From the NCBI RefSeq assembly GCF_015207105.1, contig NZ_JADEXO010000039.1:1-48503 (forward strand): a DNA stretch of 48,503 nucleotides, read 5' to 3'. The notes beneath the pieces are model-generated. The model made no database searches and had not been told where the DNA came from. It worked only from the letters and a program-made list of their open reading frames with translations. Made by a program: the position numbers and the translations under genes. This DNA is from a cf. Phormidesmis sp. LEGE 11477 (GTDB lineage: Bacteria; Cyanobacteriota; Cyanobacteriia; Phormidesmidales; Phormidesmidaceae). Shown one piece after another: positions 1 to 7,801 of this stretch (within the stretch, counting starts at the first letter, position 1; each line of letters begins with the position of its first letter).

Positions 1-129
1 ATATAAAAAGCAATGACTAGAATAGCAAATGTTGTGTTGTGAAGAGAAAAGTCGTGCGATCGCTCAAGAAATTCTTACTCAGTAGTAATTCCTACTTGCC
101 TCTACGTAAAAATACTCTTATCATCATTT

Positions 130-288
130 CTAAGGCTGCGGCTCAACGCCGTAACCTTCTCAGAACTCGACAAGACCTTAGCACCGCTGATAGGTGCAGA
201 CACACCTACCAACGGCTAACGCACAGGATTCGCAAGCAATCCCGGACGCTAAGGGTAAAGATAACCTCTAGCCACCCCGATTTGCACG
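130..288 (+). ncRNA. Structured leader RNA, copy A
   Basis: This stretch upstream of the small gene at 366 can be aligned almost without gaps to 35494-35339 on the minus strand, which lies upstream of that gene's paralogue. Shared blocks are CTAAGG at the start, CAGAACTC, TAGGTG, ACGGCTA, AAGGGT and CGATTTGCAC at the end. Three hairpins can be drawn at matching places. The first has arms TGCGGC/GCCGTA (about 137-154). The second has arms TAGGTG/CACCTA (about 190-209) inside a closing TTAGC/GCTAA. The third has outer arms GCTA/TAGC (about 248-272). Copy B forms the same three stems with different bases, which argues for a conserved RNA structure. A frame runs through 39-308 but gives a basic, low-complexity peptide with no parallel in copy B. 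I do not recognise a known riboswitch class. Confidence 0.6.
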
Positions 289-319
289 TCATTTCTGTGG
301 ATGGCTAAGGATTTGTGAG

Positions 320-360
320 TTCTGGGTTTCCTTGAACACCTTACCCACGGAATCCCAGAA
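320..360 (+). promoter_or_regulatory. Hairpin just before the start codon, copy A
   Basis: Arms TTCTGGGTTTCC (320-331) and GGAATCCCAGAA (349-360) pair over 12 positions with one mismatch, ending five bases before the ATG at 366. The paralogue at 35159 has an equivalent hairpin (35166-35203) with related arms. No free Shine-Dalgarno sequence lies between stem and start, so the only purine-rich run (GGAA) is inside the 3' arm. This suggests control of translation initiation, which is an inference. Confidence 0.5.
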
Positions 361-365
361 TCACT

Positions 366-620
366 ATGTTTACCCCCACTTCTCAGGGCGCTTTTGCGTC
401 CACATTTTCCGATGCATCAAAGCCGCCGACTCAGCGGCCCGTTGCCCAGGCCGAACCTGTCCGCCATACGCTGTCTGGTAGCCTCGCCGCCGTACAGTCC
501 ACCATCAAGCTGTTGTATAAACTCGGCTACGCCACCCCAACCGACTGGAGCCAACCGCAGCCAACTGGTCGGCATAACGAATTTATCTCTGTTCTAAAAC
601 GGAGAACAACTGTGAGATAG
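366..620 (+). CDS. Small conserved cyanobacterial protein, paralogue 1
   Basis: An 84-residue soluble protein of unknown function. The N-terminal 27 residues are polar and variable. The core from about residue 30 shares the pattern VRHxLxGxxxAVxSTIxLLxKLGYAxPxDWS, then GxxNExxxxLxKR near the end, with the 93-residue protein encoded at 35159-34878. The two are clearly paralogues. No signal peptide, membrane segment or catalytic motif is visible. From memory, similar short proteins are scattered through cyanobacterial genomes without assigned function. The gene has its own leader RNA (130-288) and start-proximal hairpin (320-360), which implies post-transcriptional control. It is monocistronic, with a hairpin at 655-688 after the stop. 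ATG at 366 is chosen because both paralogues begin MF and align from there. Confidence 0.65.
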   Translation: MFTPTSQGAFASTFSDASKPPTQRPVAQAEPVRHTLSGSLAAVQSTIKLLYKLGYATPTDWSQPQPTGRHNEFISVLKRRTTVR

Positions 621-654
621 CAGTCTTGCTTCTATGCAATCTTGCTTCTATGCA

Positions 655-690
655 GCAGGGGTTCCACTGTCTCATTGGAAACCTCTGCTT
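655..690 (+). terminator. Candidate terminator hairpin after the small gene
   Basis: GCAGGGGTTCC (655-665) pairs with GGAAACCTCTGC (677-688), with one bulge and one mismatch. Only a short TT follows on the plus strand. On the minus strand a run of seven T follows directly after the tRNA and could end its transcription. The stem may serve either side. A 14-base direct repeat, cttgcttctatgca, precedes it at about 626-653. Confidence 0.35.
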
Positions 691-699
691 GTAAAAAAA

Positions 700-773
700 T
701 CGGGATGGCGGGATTCGAACCCACGGCCCCCTCGTCCCGAACGAGGTGCGCTACCAAACTGCGCCACATCCCG
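700..773 (-). tRNA. tRNA-Pro (anticodon CGG)
   Basis: A 74-nt cloverleaf on the minus strand. The acceptor stem begins CGGGATG and ends CATCCCG followed by discriminator A. The T arm carries GGTTCGAATCC. The anticodon stem CCTCG/CGAGG encloses the loop TTCGGGA, giving anticodon CGG, which reads the proline codon CCG. The CCA end is not encoded. Seven T residues follow the 3' end on the minus strand. Confidence 0.95.
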
Positions 774-1008
774 TTTATGTGCATGACTGCGCTGAAGCAT
801 TGTAAAGCATTTTTCTAGAGGGCGGAAGTACAGGTTTAGAAAGCGTTAAATAGGACTCAATCGTCTGCTCTGCTGCTGGCCTTACTTTACGCTGTCCTCA
901 TATCGCTGGTGTTTTTGGCGTGTCGTCGGTACACTGCTGTGGGTAAGGCTTTGAGTGCAAACTAGCCCTACTCGTTCGACGTTATCTTTGCTATCGGATA
1001 GACCCCTC

Positions 1009-2475
1009 ATGGCTGCTGTTTCTCCCTCGACTTTTGTTGGTAAAGAAATCAAGTTTGGAACGGATGGTTGGCGCGGCGTGATGGCAGCTGATTTTACGTT
1101 TGACCGGGTGGGAAAGGTGGCGGCGCTGGCGGCACAGGTCTTAGAAAAGACGTATGGCAGCAATGGCAGTAAGACGGTGATTGTGGGCTATGACCGTCGG
1201 TTTTTATCAGCAGATTTTGCCCGGTATGCGGCAGAGGCGATCGCGGCGGCTGGGTATGAGGTAATGCTCTCAGAATGCTTCGCACCAACTCCCGCGTTTA
1301 GCTGGGCGGCGTTTGATCAAAAGGCACTAGGGGCGATTGTGATTACGGCGAGCCACAACCCGGCGGTGTATAACGGGCTGAAGGTGAAGAGCGCGTTTGG
1401 CGGATCGGTGCCGCCGGAGGTGACGAAGCAAGTAGAGACGATGCTAGACCAGGACGCGCCTGGGGCAAAGATGTCTGGGGCAGAGACGCCGGGTAAGATT
1501 ACGCCGTTTGACCCCTGGCCTAGCTATTGCACAGCGCTGCAATCGATGGTGGATATTGAGGCGATACGTACGGCGGTGGATGAAGGCCGATTGACCGTGT
1601 TTTCTGAGGTGATGCATGGCGCAGCGGCGACGGGAGTAGGGCGGCTGCTAGAGCGGGAGATCAATGAAATTGATAGCGAGGCCGATCCGCTGTTTGCCGG
1701 GGGCGCGCCGGAGCCGCTGCCGAAGTATATTCCGAATTTGTTTGAGGCGATTGAGAATAAGAAGAATGCTGGACTGACAGTCGGACTAATTTTTGACGGG
1801 GATAGCGATCGCATTGCCGGAATGGATGGAAATGCCAACTTCCTCAGCTCTCAGGTTTTGATTCCGATCTTGATGGAGCACTTAACTCAGCGCCGAGGAA
1901 TGACAGGCGAGGTCGTTAAGACTATCAGCGGCTCGAATCTATTTCCAGCGCTGGCCAAACTATATGAGCTGCCGCTGTATGAGACGCCGATTGGCTACAA
2001 ATACATTGCCGATCGGATGCTAGATGCCGATGTTTTAATCGGCGGAGAAGAATCTGGTGGGATTGGCTACGGTCACCACATTCCTGAAAGAGATGCTTTG
2101 CTGTCGGCGCTTTATTTATTAGAGGCGGTGGTTCAAAGTGGAAAAGATTTCGGCGAGTTGAACGATTCACTTAGAGAACAAACTGGATTTAGCGCTGCGT
2201 ATGATCGGATTGATTTGCCGCTGGCCAATATGGAAGTTAGGGCAAAGCTGTTAGAAGCTCTGCAGTCGAGCACGCCTGAAGCGATCGCTGGCAAGAAAGT
2301 AGAGAGCTGTCTGACGATTGACGGCTACAAGTTTAATCTAGAAGATAATAGCTGGTTGCTGATTCGCTTTTCTGGAACAGAACCGGTACTAAGGCTTTAC
2401 TCTGAAGCGGGTTCGATCGAAAGAGTTCATGAAATTTTGGCCTGGGCGAAGGACTGGGCAAATTCTGTTAGTTAG
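1009..2475 (+). CDS. Phosphoglucomutase/phosphomannomutase family protein
   Basis: A cytosolic alpha-D-phosphohexomutase that interconverts hexose 1- and 6-phosphates, feeding glycogen and sugar-nucleotide synthesis. All family signatures are visible. KFGTDGWRG lies near residues 15-23. The phosphoserine loop TASHNP carries Ser115. The metal loop DGDSDR is at about 263, the sugar-binding GGEESGG at about 345, and the phosphate-binding RFSGTEP at about 453. The length of 488 residues suits the short bacterial class; it resembles cyanobacterial slr1334-type proteins more than the roughly 550-residue Pgm type. An upstream GTG at 955 keeps the frame open, but the ATG at 1009 begins just before family homology. 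The gene stands alone between the tRNA and a Uma2 gene. Substrate preference, glucose or mannose, cannot be read from sequence. Confidence 0.9.
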   Translation: MAAVSPSTFVGKEIKFGTDGWRGVMAADFTFDRVGKVAALAAQVLEKTYGSNGSKTVIVGYDRRFLSADFARYAAEAIAAAGYEVMLSECFAPTPAFSWAAFDQKALGAIVITASHNPAVYNGLKVKSAFGGSVPPEVTKQVETMLDQDAPGAKMSGAETPGKITPFDPWPSYCTALQSMVDIEAIRTAVDEGRLTVFSEVMHGAAATGVGRLLEREINEIDSEADPLFAGGAPEPLPKYIPNLFEAIENKKNAGLTVGLIFDGDSDRIAGMDGNANFLSSQVLIPILMEHLTQRRGMTGEVVKTISGSNLFPALAKLYELPLYETPIGYKYIADRMLDADVLIGGEESGGIGYGHHIPERDALLSALYLLEAVVQSGKDFGELNDSLREQTGFSAAYDRIDLPLANMEVRAKLLEALQSSTPEAIAGKKVESCLTIDGYKFNLEDNSWLLIRFSGTEPVLRLYSEAGSIERVHEILAWAKDWANSVS

Positions 2476-2635
2476 ATCAGGCGCTGTTGTCTGTTGCGCG
2501 CGGTGCCTGGCTCAAGTGATCAGATAAAAGCTGTATTGTAAAAGCTGTATTGAGCCATCGAGCAAAACTAGCTACCATAGAATGAGGTTTTGCGCTAAGT
2601 GCGAACTCTATAGATTAAAAAGATAGAAAACATTC

Positions 2636-3226
2636 ATGGTCGCCGCGAAAGATAAGCTGCCACAGTTGACCCCAGAAGAGTACTTTGTCTGGGAGGAAAA
2701 GCAGCTCGCAAAGCATGAGTATATTGGTGGTGAAGTCTATGCAATGAGCGGCGGCAGTGTCAATCACGGACGTATCGCGGTCAGATTTACGAGCTTGTTT
2801 GACAATCATCTAGACAGTGGCGATTGTATAACGGGTAATTCCGACATTAGAGTGAATATCGCTGCTACGTCAGACTACACCTACCCAGATGCAAGCGTAA
2901 CCTGCGACAAACGCGATCAGGCAACCGCTCAATACATCACCTATCCCTGCCTGATTGTTGAAGTTTTGTCTGATAGTACAGAAGCCTATGATCGAGGAGG
3001 CAAGTTTAGACTCTATCGAAACAACCCGGCGCTACAAGATTATTTACTAGTCAGTACTCATCGAATCGAGATGGATTTGTATCATAAAAACGACATAGGT
3101 GACTGGATTATTCGCAATTACAAAGAAGGAGATAGTATTGAGCTAGCAAGCATCGATCTAAGCTTCCCGATCGAACAGGTTTATCGGGGACTGGTGCTTA
3201 CGCCAGAGAATGCTTCATCGTTTTGA
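2636..3226 (+). CDS. Uma2 family (DUF820) putative endonuclease
   Basis: A 196-residue PD-(D/E)XK-fold protein of the Uma2 family, which is strongly expanded in cyanobacteria. Visible signatures are LTPEEYFVWEE near the N-terminus, HEYIGGEVYAMSGGS, the metal-binding YPDASVTC at about residue 84, LIVEVLSDST at about 106, and a later KFRLYR. These correspond to the D and E-x-x acidic positions of the fold. There is no C-terminal coiled coil, unlike the two other Uma2 proteins here (4166-4909 and 22915-23730). The biological role is unknown; nuclease activity is inferred from the fold. The stop codon lies inside a 13-bp tandem repeat. Confidence 0.85.
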   Translation: MVAAKDKLPQLTPEEYFVWEEKQLAKHEYIGGEVYAMSGGSVNHGRIAVRFTSLFDNHLDSGDCITGNSDIRVNIAATSDYTYPDASVTCDKRDQATAQYITYPCLIVEVLSDSTEAYDRGGKFRLYRNNPALQDYLLVSTHRIEMDLYHKNDIGDWIIRNYKEGDSIELASIDLSFPIEQVYRGLVLTPENASSF

Positions 3227-3299
3227 GTTGTAGCCTTGAGTTATAGTCTTGAATCATCGTCTTGAGTCATCGTCTTGAGTCATCGTCTTGAGTAGTAGA
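3222..3299. repeat. 13-bp tandem repeat, six units
   Basis: Six 13-bp units run without gaps, with consensus CTTGAGTCATCGT; units four and five are identical. The first unit overlaps the stop codon of the Uma2 gene. The outer units are more diverged than the inner ones, as expected for slippage growth. Confidence 0.85.
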
Positions 3300-3323
3300 G
3301 ATGGGCTGAGGACATAGTTTTAG

Positions 3324-4109
3324 CTATCTTGCATAGTCGAACAAAAGCTTAACGACTAGAGCTGTGGTTACGGCCACAAAGATAGGTTTGATTAGTTTGG
3401 CTCCTTTCTTCGTGGCGAAAGTAGCGCCTAAGAAAGACCCGATCATGACTCCAGCCGCGCCGCATAGCCCTTTGGTATAGTCAATGTTGCCACCAAAGGC
3501 AAAGGTAACTAGGGCCGTTGCATTGGCAAGGAAGTTGAGAATTTTGGTTGTGCCCGTGGCTCGTAGAAAGTTGATAGGCCAAAGCAAAAGCAAGGAAAAC
3601 ACGAGAAATACGCCCGTACCAGGGCCGAATAATCCGTTGTGAAAACCGATGGCGCTACCTGCTAGTACGCTCCATACGGTACGTCTACGAACTTGACTGT
3701 GAACTTTATTTTGAGAGGTTGCTGACGTAGATTTAGGACGCGATTCGTCAATTCCAAACTCAGGTTTAAGCACAACAAACAAGGTAATTGCCACCATCAG
3801 CGCAATCACCACGGGCTCGGCCCAGTCAGTTGGCAATAGGCTGATACTGCGACTGCCCAGATAAGCGCCGACCACAACAGGAATGCTCATGAGAGCGCAG
3901 GCTCGCCAGCTAACCTGTCTGCTCTGAGCAAACTTAAGAGAGCTGGTCAGAGCACCAAAGGTGCCGCAGAGTTTGTTGGTAGCGATCGCACCCCCCACTG
4001 GCAGCCCCGTAAACAACAATCCCGGCAGCATAATTAGACCACCGCCCCCGGCGATCGCATCGACAAAGCCAGCGACTAGCCCCACCCCAAACACCACCAG
4101 CAAGATCAT
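3324..4109 (-). CDS. TSUP (TauE/SafE) family membrane transporter
   Basis: A 261-residue polytopic membrane protein. It opens with a glycine-rich hydrophobic helix (VVFGVGLVAGFVDAIAGGGG) followed by GLPVGGAIATNKLCGTFG, the usual TauE/SafE half-repeat. The related second half-repeat is GLFGPGTGVFLVF, with RATGTTKILNFLANATAL after it. The family exports or imports small anions such as sulfite, sulfoacetate or taurine across the cytoplasmic membrane; the substrate here is unknown. A short charged loop at about residues 120-145 separates the halves. Length matches the family. It stands on the minus strand just downstream of the Uma2 gene at 4166-4909, so the two could be cotranscribed. Confidence 0.88.
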   Translation of the reverse strand: MILLVVFGVGLVAGFVDAIAGGGGLIMLPGLLFTGLPVGGAIATNKLCGTFGALTSSLKFAQSRQVSWRACALMSIPVVVGAYLGSRSISLLPTDWAEPVVIALMVAITLFVVLKPEFGIDESRPKSTSATSQNKVHSQVRRRTVWSVLAGSAIGFHNGLFGPGTGVFLVFSLLLLWPINFLRATGTTKILNFLANATALVTFAFGGNIDYTKGLCGAAGVMIGSFLGATFATKKGAKLIKPIFVAVTTALVVKLLFDYAR

Positions 4110-4165
4110 CCGCAGTTCCTTAAGTCAAGCTTTTGATCATAGGGCATCAGGCGTTAGACCGAGCG

Positions 4166-4909
4166 CTATAGATCAGGCTCTACACCCAATGCCTTGAGCT
4201 GCGATCGCAGTCTTTCAGTTTGTGATTTAGCTACCTGCGCTTCTGACTGAGCTTGCTCTGCCTCTAACTGGGCTTGCTCTGCCTCTAACTGGGCTCGCTC
4301 TGCCTCTGTTAGCGCTGCTGCGGCTGCTTCTTGCGGGGTCGGGACTAGATCGCCGTTTTCAAAGAAGTAGCGCAAATTGCTTTGATAGACGCCAAAGGAA
4401 AGTCCTAATACTTCGCTCCAAAGATGCCCGTTACGGTCAGCGGCGATGGGTTCGTATTGACGATTGACTAAGCGATAGCCTTCAAATTCAAGCGTTTCTG
4501 GAGAAAACCAGAAGTATTCAGGCGTTCTGAATCTATCTTGATACAGCACTTTCTTCAGGTTTCTATCGACCTTGGCCGTTGAGTCAGACAATAGCTCAAT
4601 AATGAGTTCGGGGTATTGGCCGCCTTCTTCCCAGACCACCCAAGATTTGCGAGGACGCTTTTCGGTAGGGGTTGCTAGGAAAAAGTCTGGCCCGCGAAAA
4701 TCTTTATTTTTGAGCTGTTCTCGGCTGAAGTAAACAGTGAGATTTGCGCCGATGAAAAAGTCGTCGCGATCACGCCACAGCCATTCCAGACAAGAGACTA
4801 GCAGTGCCAGTTGGAGGTAGTGTAAAGAACTTTCCATTTCTGGCTCGTTGCTCTCTAGTTCGGTCGCATCTGGCATCAGGTTTGCCAGCTCTTGAGCCGT
4901 AATTGACAT
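4166..4909 (-). CDS. Uma2 family (DUF820) endonuclease with coiled-coil tail
   Basis: A 247-residue Uma2 protein. The PD-(D/E)XK core shows RGPDFFLA (about residue 72) and YPELIIELLSDSTAKVDR (about 98-115). The C-terminal 50 residues are a charged coiled coil built from EAERAQLEAEQAQ-type heptads, encoded by near-identical 21-bp units at about 4246-4310. This architecture matches the protein at 22915-23730, and both end in a similar QLKALG/QLRRQGI-type tail. Function is unknown beyond the predicted nuclease fold; the tail may drive oligomerisation. ATG at 4909 is used. Confidence 0.85.
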   Translation of the reverse strand: MSITAQELANLMPDATELESNEPEMESSLHYLQLALLVSCLEWLWRDRDDFFIGANLTVYFSREQLKNKDFRGPDFFLATPTEKRPRKSWVVWEEGGQYPELIIELLSDSTAKVDRNLKKVLYQDRFRTPEYFWFSPETLEFEGYRLVNRQYEPIAADRNGHLWSEVLGLSFGVYQSNLRYFFENGDLVPTPQEAAAAALTEAERAQLEAEQAQLEAEQAQSEAQVAKSQTERLRSQLKALGVEPDL

Positions 4910-4993
4910 GGTGGGCTCTCTCCTACGTCGAAAGCGCGAGACCGCTATATTCTAGCGCTTTTGATGGATATCGCTTTTGCTGTGAGGCTATTT

Positions 4994-6505
4994 CTATAGT
5001 TGTCCGAGCATATCGTGCAAAATATTGCCTAGTACCCGTATCCCGTGCTCTGTCTTTTCTGGCGGTAGAGAAAAGTTTAGTCGCAGAGCCGGATAGCCCT
5101 GATTTTTCGGGAAGAAGGCCGCGCCTGACCCGACTAGCACTTTGCGCTTAGCAGCGGCATGACACAGAGGCTGAAGGGTGATCGCATTGGGCAATTGAAT
5201 CCACAAGAAGGTGCCGCCTTCAGGAACAGTCCAGGTTGCGCTTGGTGGAAAATGACGGATCAGTGACTGGACCATATAGTCTCGGCGATCGCGATGCATC
5301 CGTTTAATCTGAGCGAGTCGCCGTCGGTAGTGACCTGAGGCTAGATACTCTTTCACAATGGCCTGAGACGCAGCAGATACGTGAAAGTCGTGCAGCAGCT
5401 TGCGTTCAACAATGGCTTGACGCTCATCTCCGGTGACGGCCATATAGCCTACTCGCAACCCTGGCATTAATGCTTTGGAGAAGGTGCCGACGTAGACCAC
5501 GCTACCGCTTTGATCAAACGCTTTAATAGGTGGCGGAGTCGTGTCAAAGCTCAACGGCTCGTAGGCATTGTCTTCTATCACCGAGCAGCTATATTCTTCA
5601 GCTAGCGCCAGCAGCCTTCTTCGATGTTCAATAGAAGTGGTAATCCCAGTCGGGTTGTGTAGGGTGCTGATTGTATAGATTAGCTTGGGTCGATGGCTTT
5701 CCAGGTATTGGGCTAATAGAGCCAGATTCATACCGTCGGCAGTCATCGGAATGCCAATGATCTGAGCCTGGCGCTGCTGAAAGACCGAAAGCATACCGTG
5801 ATAAGTAGGCGCTTCTACAATTACCCGATCCCCTGGCATCAGATACTGATGTGTTAGCAAAGAGAGAGACTGCATGGAGCCGTTAGTGATGATTAGATTC
5901 TCAGCAGTAATCTCTAAACCCTGCTGTAAGAGAATTTGAGCAATCTGCCTTCTCAGATCGAGATTGCCCTGAGGGTCGCCAGGATGGTAGAAGGTAGCGG
6001 CTTCTTTCATCGCGCGACGAGCGATACGCTGGAGGTCTGCAAGGGCAATAGGCTGTGGAAAGCCAAGGCCAAAGTCGATGTAGTCTGGATGGTTGTGAGA
6101 TCCAAGAGAAGCTGAGTAGATGCTGGGAAAATCGTTGATGTCCTGTGTTGGCAGGATGACTTGCTGAGCAGGATTGAATGTGGCAGTAGGCGGGTCGGGC
6201 TGAGGATGTTGACCGAACGCGATCACAGCGCTTTGCTCTTTTCTTTGAGTAGCTGAAGAGGGCAAATGACCGCTGGTAATGAAGTATCCAGCACCCTGCC
6301 TAGCCTGAACCAAACCGTCGGCCTCTAGAACGCTGTAGGCTTCGATGACGGTGAGCTTGTTGACCTGCGTGGTTTGAGCCAGGGCACGGATAGAGGGAAG
6401 CTGGCTGTTAGGCGGCAGATGCCCGGTATGGATAAGGTGATGGATGCGATCGCGTATCTGCAAGTAGATTGGCTGTTTGGCTTGGCGATCGAGAGGAATC
6501 TTCAT
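4994..6505 (-). CDS. MocR-type GntR/aminotransferase transcriptional regulator
   Basis: A 503-residue fusion of an N-terminal GntR winged helix and a class I aminotransferase-like PLP domain. The DNA-binding part spans about residues 1-75 (QPIYLQIRDRI, LPSIRALAQ, GLVQARQGAGYF). The aminotransferase part contains the PLP lysine in TFSKALMPGLRVGY, Lys344 by position, with NPTG near residue 285. MocR proteins use PLP or an aldimine as effector and usually control PLP synthesis, GABA use or amino-acid export. The divergent neighbours include a LysE-type exporter (7110-7739), a plausible target. pdxJ is in this window but about 15 kb away, so calling this PdxR is not supported. The intergenic region carries a striking symmetric operator (6569-6658). 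Confidence 0.92.
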   Translation of the reverse strand: MKIPLDRQAKQPIYLQIRDRIHHLIHTGHLPPNSQLPSIRALAQTTQVNKLTVIEAYSVLEADGLVQARQGAGYFITSGHLPSSATQRKEQSAVIAFGQHPQPDPPTATFNPAQQVILPTQDINDFPSIYSASLGSHNHPDYIDFGLGFPQPIALADLQRIARRAMKEAATFYHPGDPQGNLDLRRQIAQILLQQGLEITAENLIITNGSMQSLSLLTHQYLMPGDRVIVEAPTYHGMLSVFQQRQAQIIGIPMTADGMNLALLAQYLESHRPKLIYTISTLHNPTGITTSIEHRRRLLALAEEYSCSVIEDNAYEPLSFDTTPPPIKAFDQSGSVVYVGTFSKALMPGLRVGYMAVTGDERQAIVERKLLHDFHVSAASQAIVKEYLASGHYRRRLAQIKRMHRDRRDYMVQSLIRHFPPSATWTVPEGGTFLWIQLPNAITLQPLCHAAAKRKVLVGSGAAFFPKNQGYPALRLNFSLPPEKTEHGIRVLGNILHDMLGQL

Positions 6506-6568
6506 CGGCTTATGATCGGCATACGAGCAGCACTAGCACTAGCCTATCAAAATGCTAGAAGTCACCGC

Positions 6569-6658
6569 TGGTACAGTTATCAGAACTTTAGCTAGTACAG
6601 TGTCAAAAAGTCGTCAGCATCGCGAACTGTACTAGTCAAATCGGACAGATCTGTACCT
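6569..6658. promoter_or_regulatory. Symmetric four-site operator for the MocR regulator
   Basis: Four half-sites lie between the divergent genes at 6505 and 6715: TGGTACAG (6569-6576), TAGTACAG (6593-6600), CTGTACTA (6627-6634) and CTGTACCT (6651-6658). Within each arm the two sites are direct repeats 24 bp apart, and the two arms mirror each other exactly about one centre. MocR dimers are known to bind direct repeats, so two dimers are expected. Confidence 0.65.
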
Positions 6659-6714
6659 TCCAACAGCAGCCACTGGCTGGCGATAGTGAGGCTGTTGATT
6701 GCTATTGCACAACC

Positions 6715-7083
6715 ATGATAAATTCTGCCCACGATTCAGAGTTTGACTCTCAAGCCTATTTAGGAGCTGGTCTTGAAGAAGCCAGTTCCAAAGAAACTAG
6801 TCTAGAATCCGAATTTCAGCGCATCGTTAGTCGCCAACAGAGCAGACCGTTTGCGACAAAACAACAAACCTGGTCAAATCACCCGTTAAAGGCGATCTGG
6901 GCTCGGACTGGCCAATATCTTGTAGATTTCCTCACGGGCCAGCAGTCGCTATCTATTCGACAGCAGACAACAACAACAGGTGAGTTACAGTGGATAATCT
7001 ATGATCCTGTGACCCAGACTCGCCTGTCATTTTCCTCGGAACAGGCTGTGCGCGTATGGTTAGAAGAGCGTTCAGCTAGCTGA
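6715..7083 (+). CDS. Conserved cyanobacterial protein of unknown function
   Basis: A 122-residue protein. The N-terminal 55 residues are polar and probably disordered. The C-terminal part looks folded: SLSIRQQTTTTGELQWIIYD, then PVTQTRLSFSSEQAVRVWLEE. The pattern of a tryptophan/tyrosine strand followed by YDPxT and a final xVRxWLEER recalls short proteins common in cyanobacteria; I know of no assigned function. No membrane segment or signal peptide is visible. It is divergent from the MocR gene and 26 bp upstream of the LysE-type gene, so it probably shares the operator at 6569-6658 and an mRNA with the exporter. Confidence 0.7.
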   Translation: MINSAHDSEFDSQAYLGAGLEEASSKETSLESEFQRIVSRQQSRPFATKQQTWSNHPLKAIWARTGQYLVDFLTGQQSLSIRQQTTTTGELQWIIYDPVTQTRLSFSSEQAVRVWLEERSAS

Positions 7084-7109
7084 GTGTTTAAACAAATAAG
7101 AGTATTTGA

Positions 7110-7739
7110 ATGAGTAGTGAAGTTATTGTGGCGCTGTGTCTGTTTGCGATCGCCACTTCGATTACCCCTGGCCCCAACAACATCATGCTGCTGGCATCCG
7201 GCGTCAATTTTGGCTTTCGGCGGACCCTGCCTCACACTGTAGGAATATCGGGGGGGCTTTTCGCTTTACTCATTTCTATGGGGCTAGGATTAGGCTTTTT
7301 GTTCACGACTTTCCCGGCCCTACAGCTAGTGCTAAAGATTATCGGATCGATCTACATGCTCTATCTAGCAGGGCGAATTGCGACTAGCCGCTCGCTGACT
7401 TCAAACAAGACCAGCAAAGAAGAGAAGGCCAAAGATCAGGCGCAAAAAGAAACTCAGCCGCTCAATGTAGTAGAGGCGGCGCTGTTCCAGTGGGTGAATC
7501 CGAAGGTTTGGGTGATGGCCATCTCTGGAATATCTCTATACACCAGCTCGCAGCAGCCAGTTAGATCCACAGTCATAGTCGCTGTTCTGTTCTCTTTGCT
7601 CAACTGGCCGTGCGTTTGTAGCTGGGCGGTCTTTGGTAGTGCGCTGCGTGGTTTTCTATCAGATCCTATTCGGCTACGATGGTTTAATGTGGCGATGGGC
7701 GCACTGCTCGCTGCTAGCGTTGTTTTATTGTTGAAATAA
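7110..7739 (+). CDS. LysE/RhtB family amino-acid exporter
   Basis: A 209-residue inner-membrane protein of the LysE superfamily, which exports amino acids or homoserine-like metabolites. The N-terminal signature TPGPNNIMLLASGVNFGF is typical, followed by a helix GISGGLFALLISMGLGLGFL. A charged cytoplasmic loop (about 95-118) precedes QWVNPKVWVMAISG, another family signature, and three further hydrophobic segments. Five to six membrane helices are expected. The gene lies 26 bp after the small gene at 6715 and 62 bp before the phzF-like gene. Likely targets of the MocR operator upstream are this gene and its neighbour. Substrate is not readable from sequence. Confidence 0.9.
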   Translation: MSSEVIVALCLFAIATSITPGPNNIMLLASGVNFGFRRTLPHTVGISGGLFALLISMGLGLGFLFTTFPALQLVLKIIGSIYMLYLAGRIATSRSLTSNKTSKEEKAKDQAQKETQPLNVVEAALFQWVNPKVWVMAISGISLYTSSQQPVRSTVIVAVLFSLLNWPCVCSWAVFGSALRGFLSDPIRLRWFNVAMGALLAASVVLLLK

Positions 7740-7801
7740 TCGATTGCACATCACGGTTTACATATGATTGAAGTCGCTTGCGTAGGAAGAGATTAAACAA
7801 A

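Noticed and set aside
39-308. An 89-codon frame beginning with GTG upstream of the small gene at 366
   Set aside because: It overlaps the conserved leader RNA, gives a basic low-complexity peptide, and copy B of the leader has no matching frame, so RNA structure explains the conservation better.
3222-3299. Possible CRISPR-like array
   Set aside because: The units are 13 bp with no spacers between them, and no cas genes are present.
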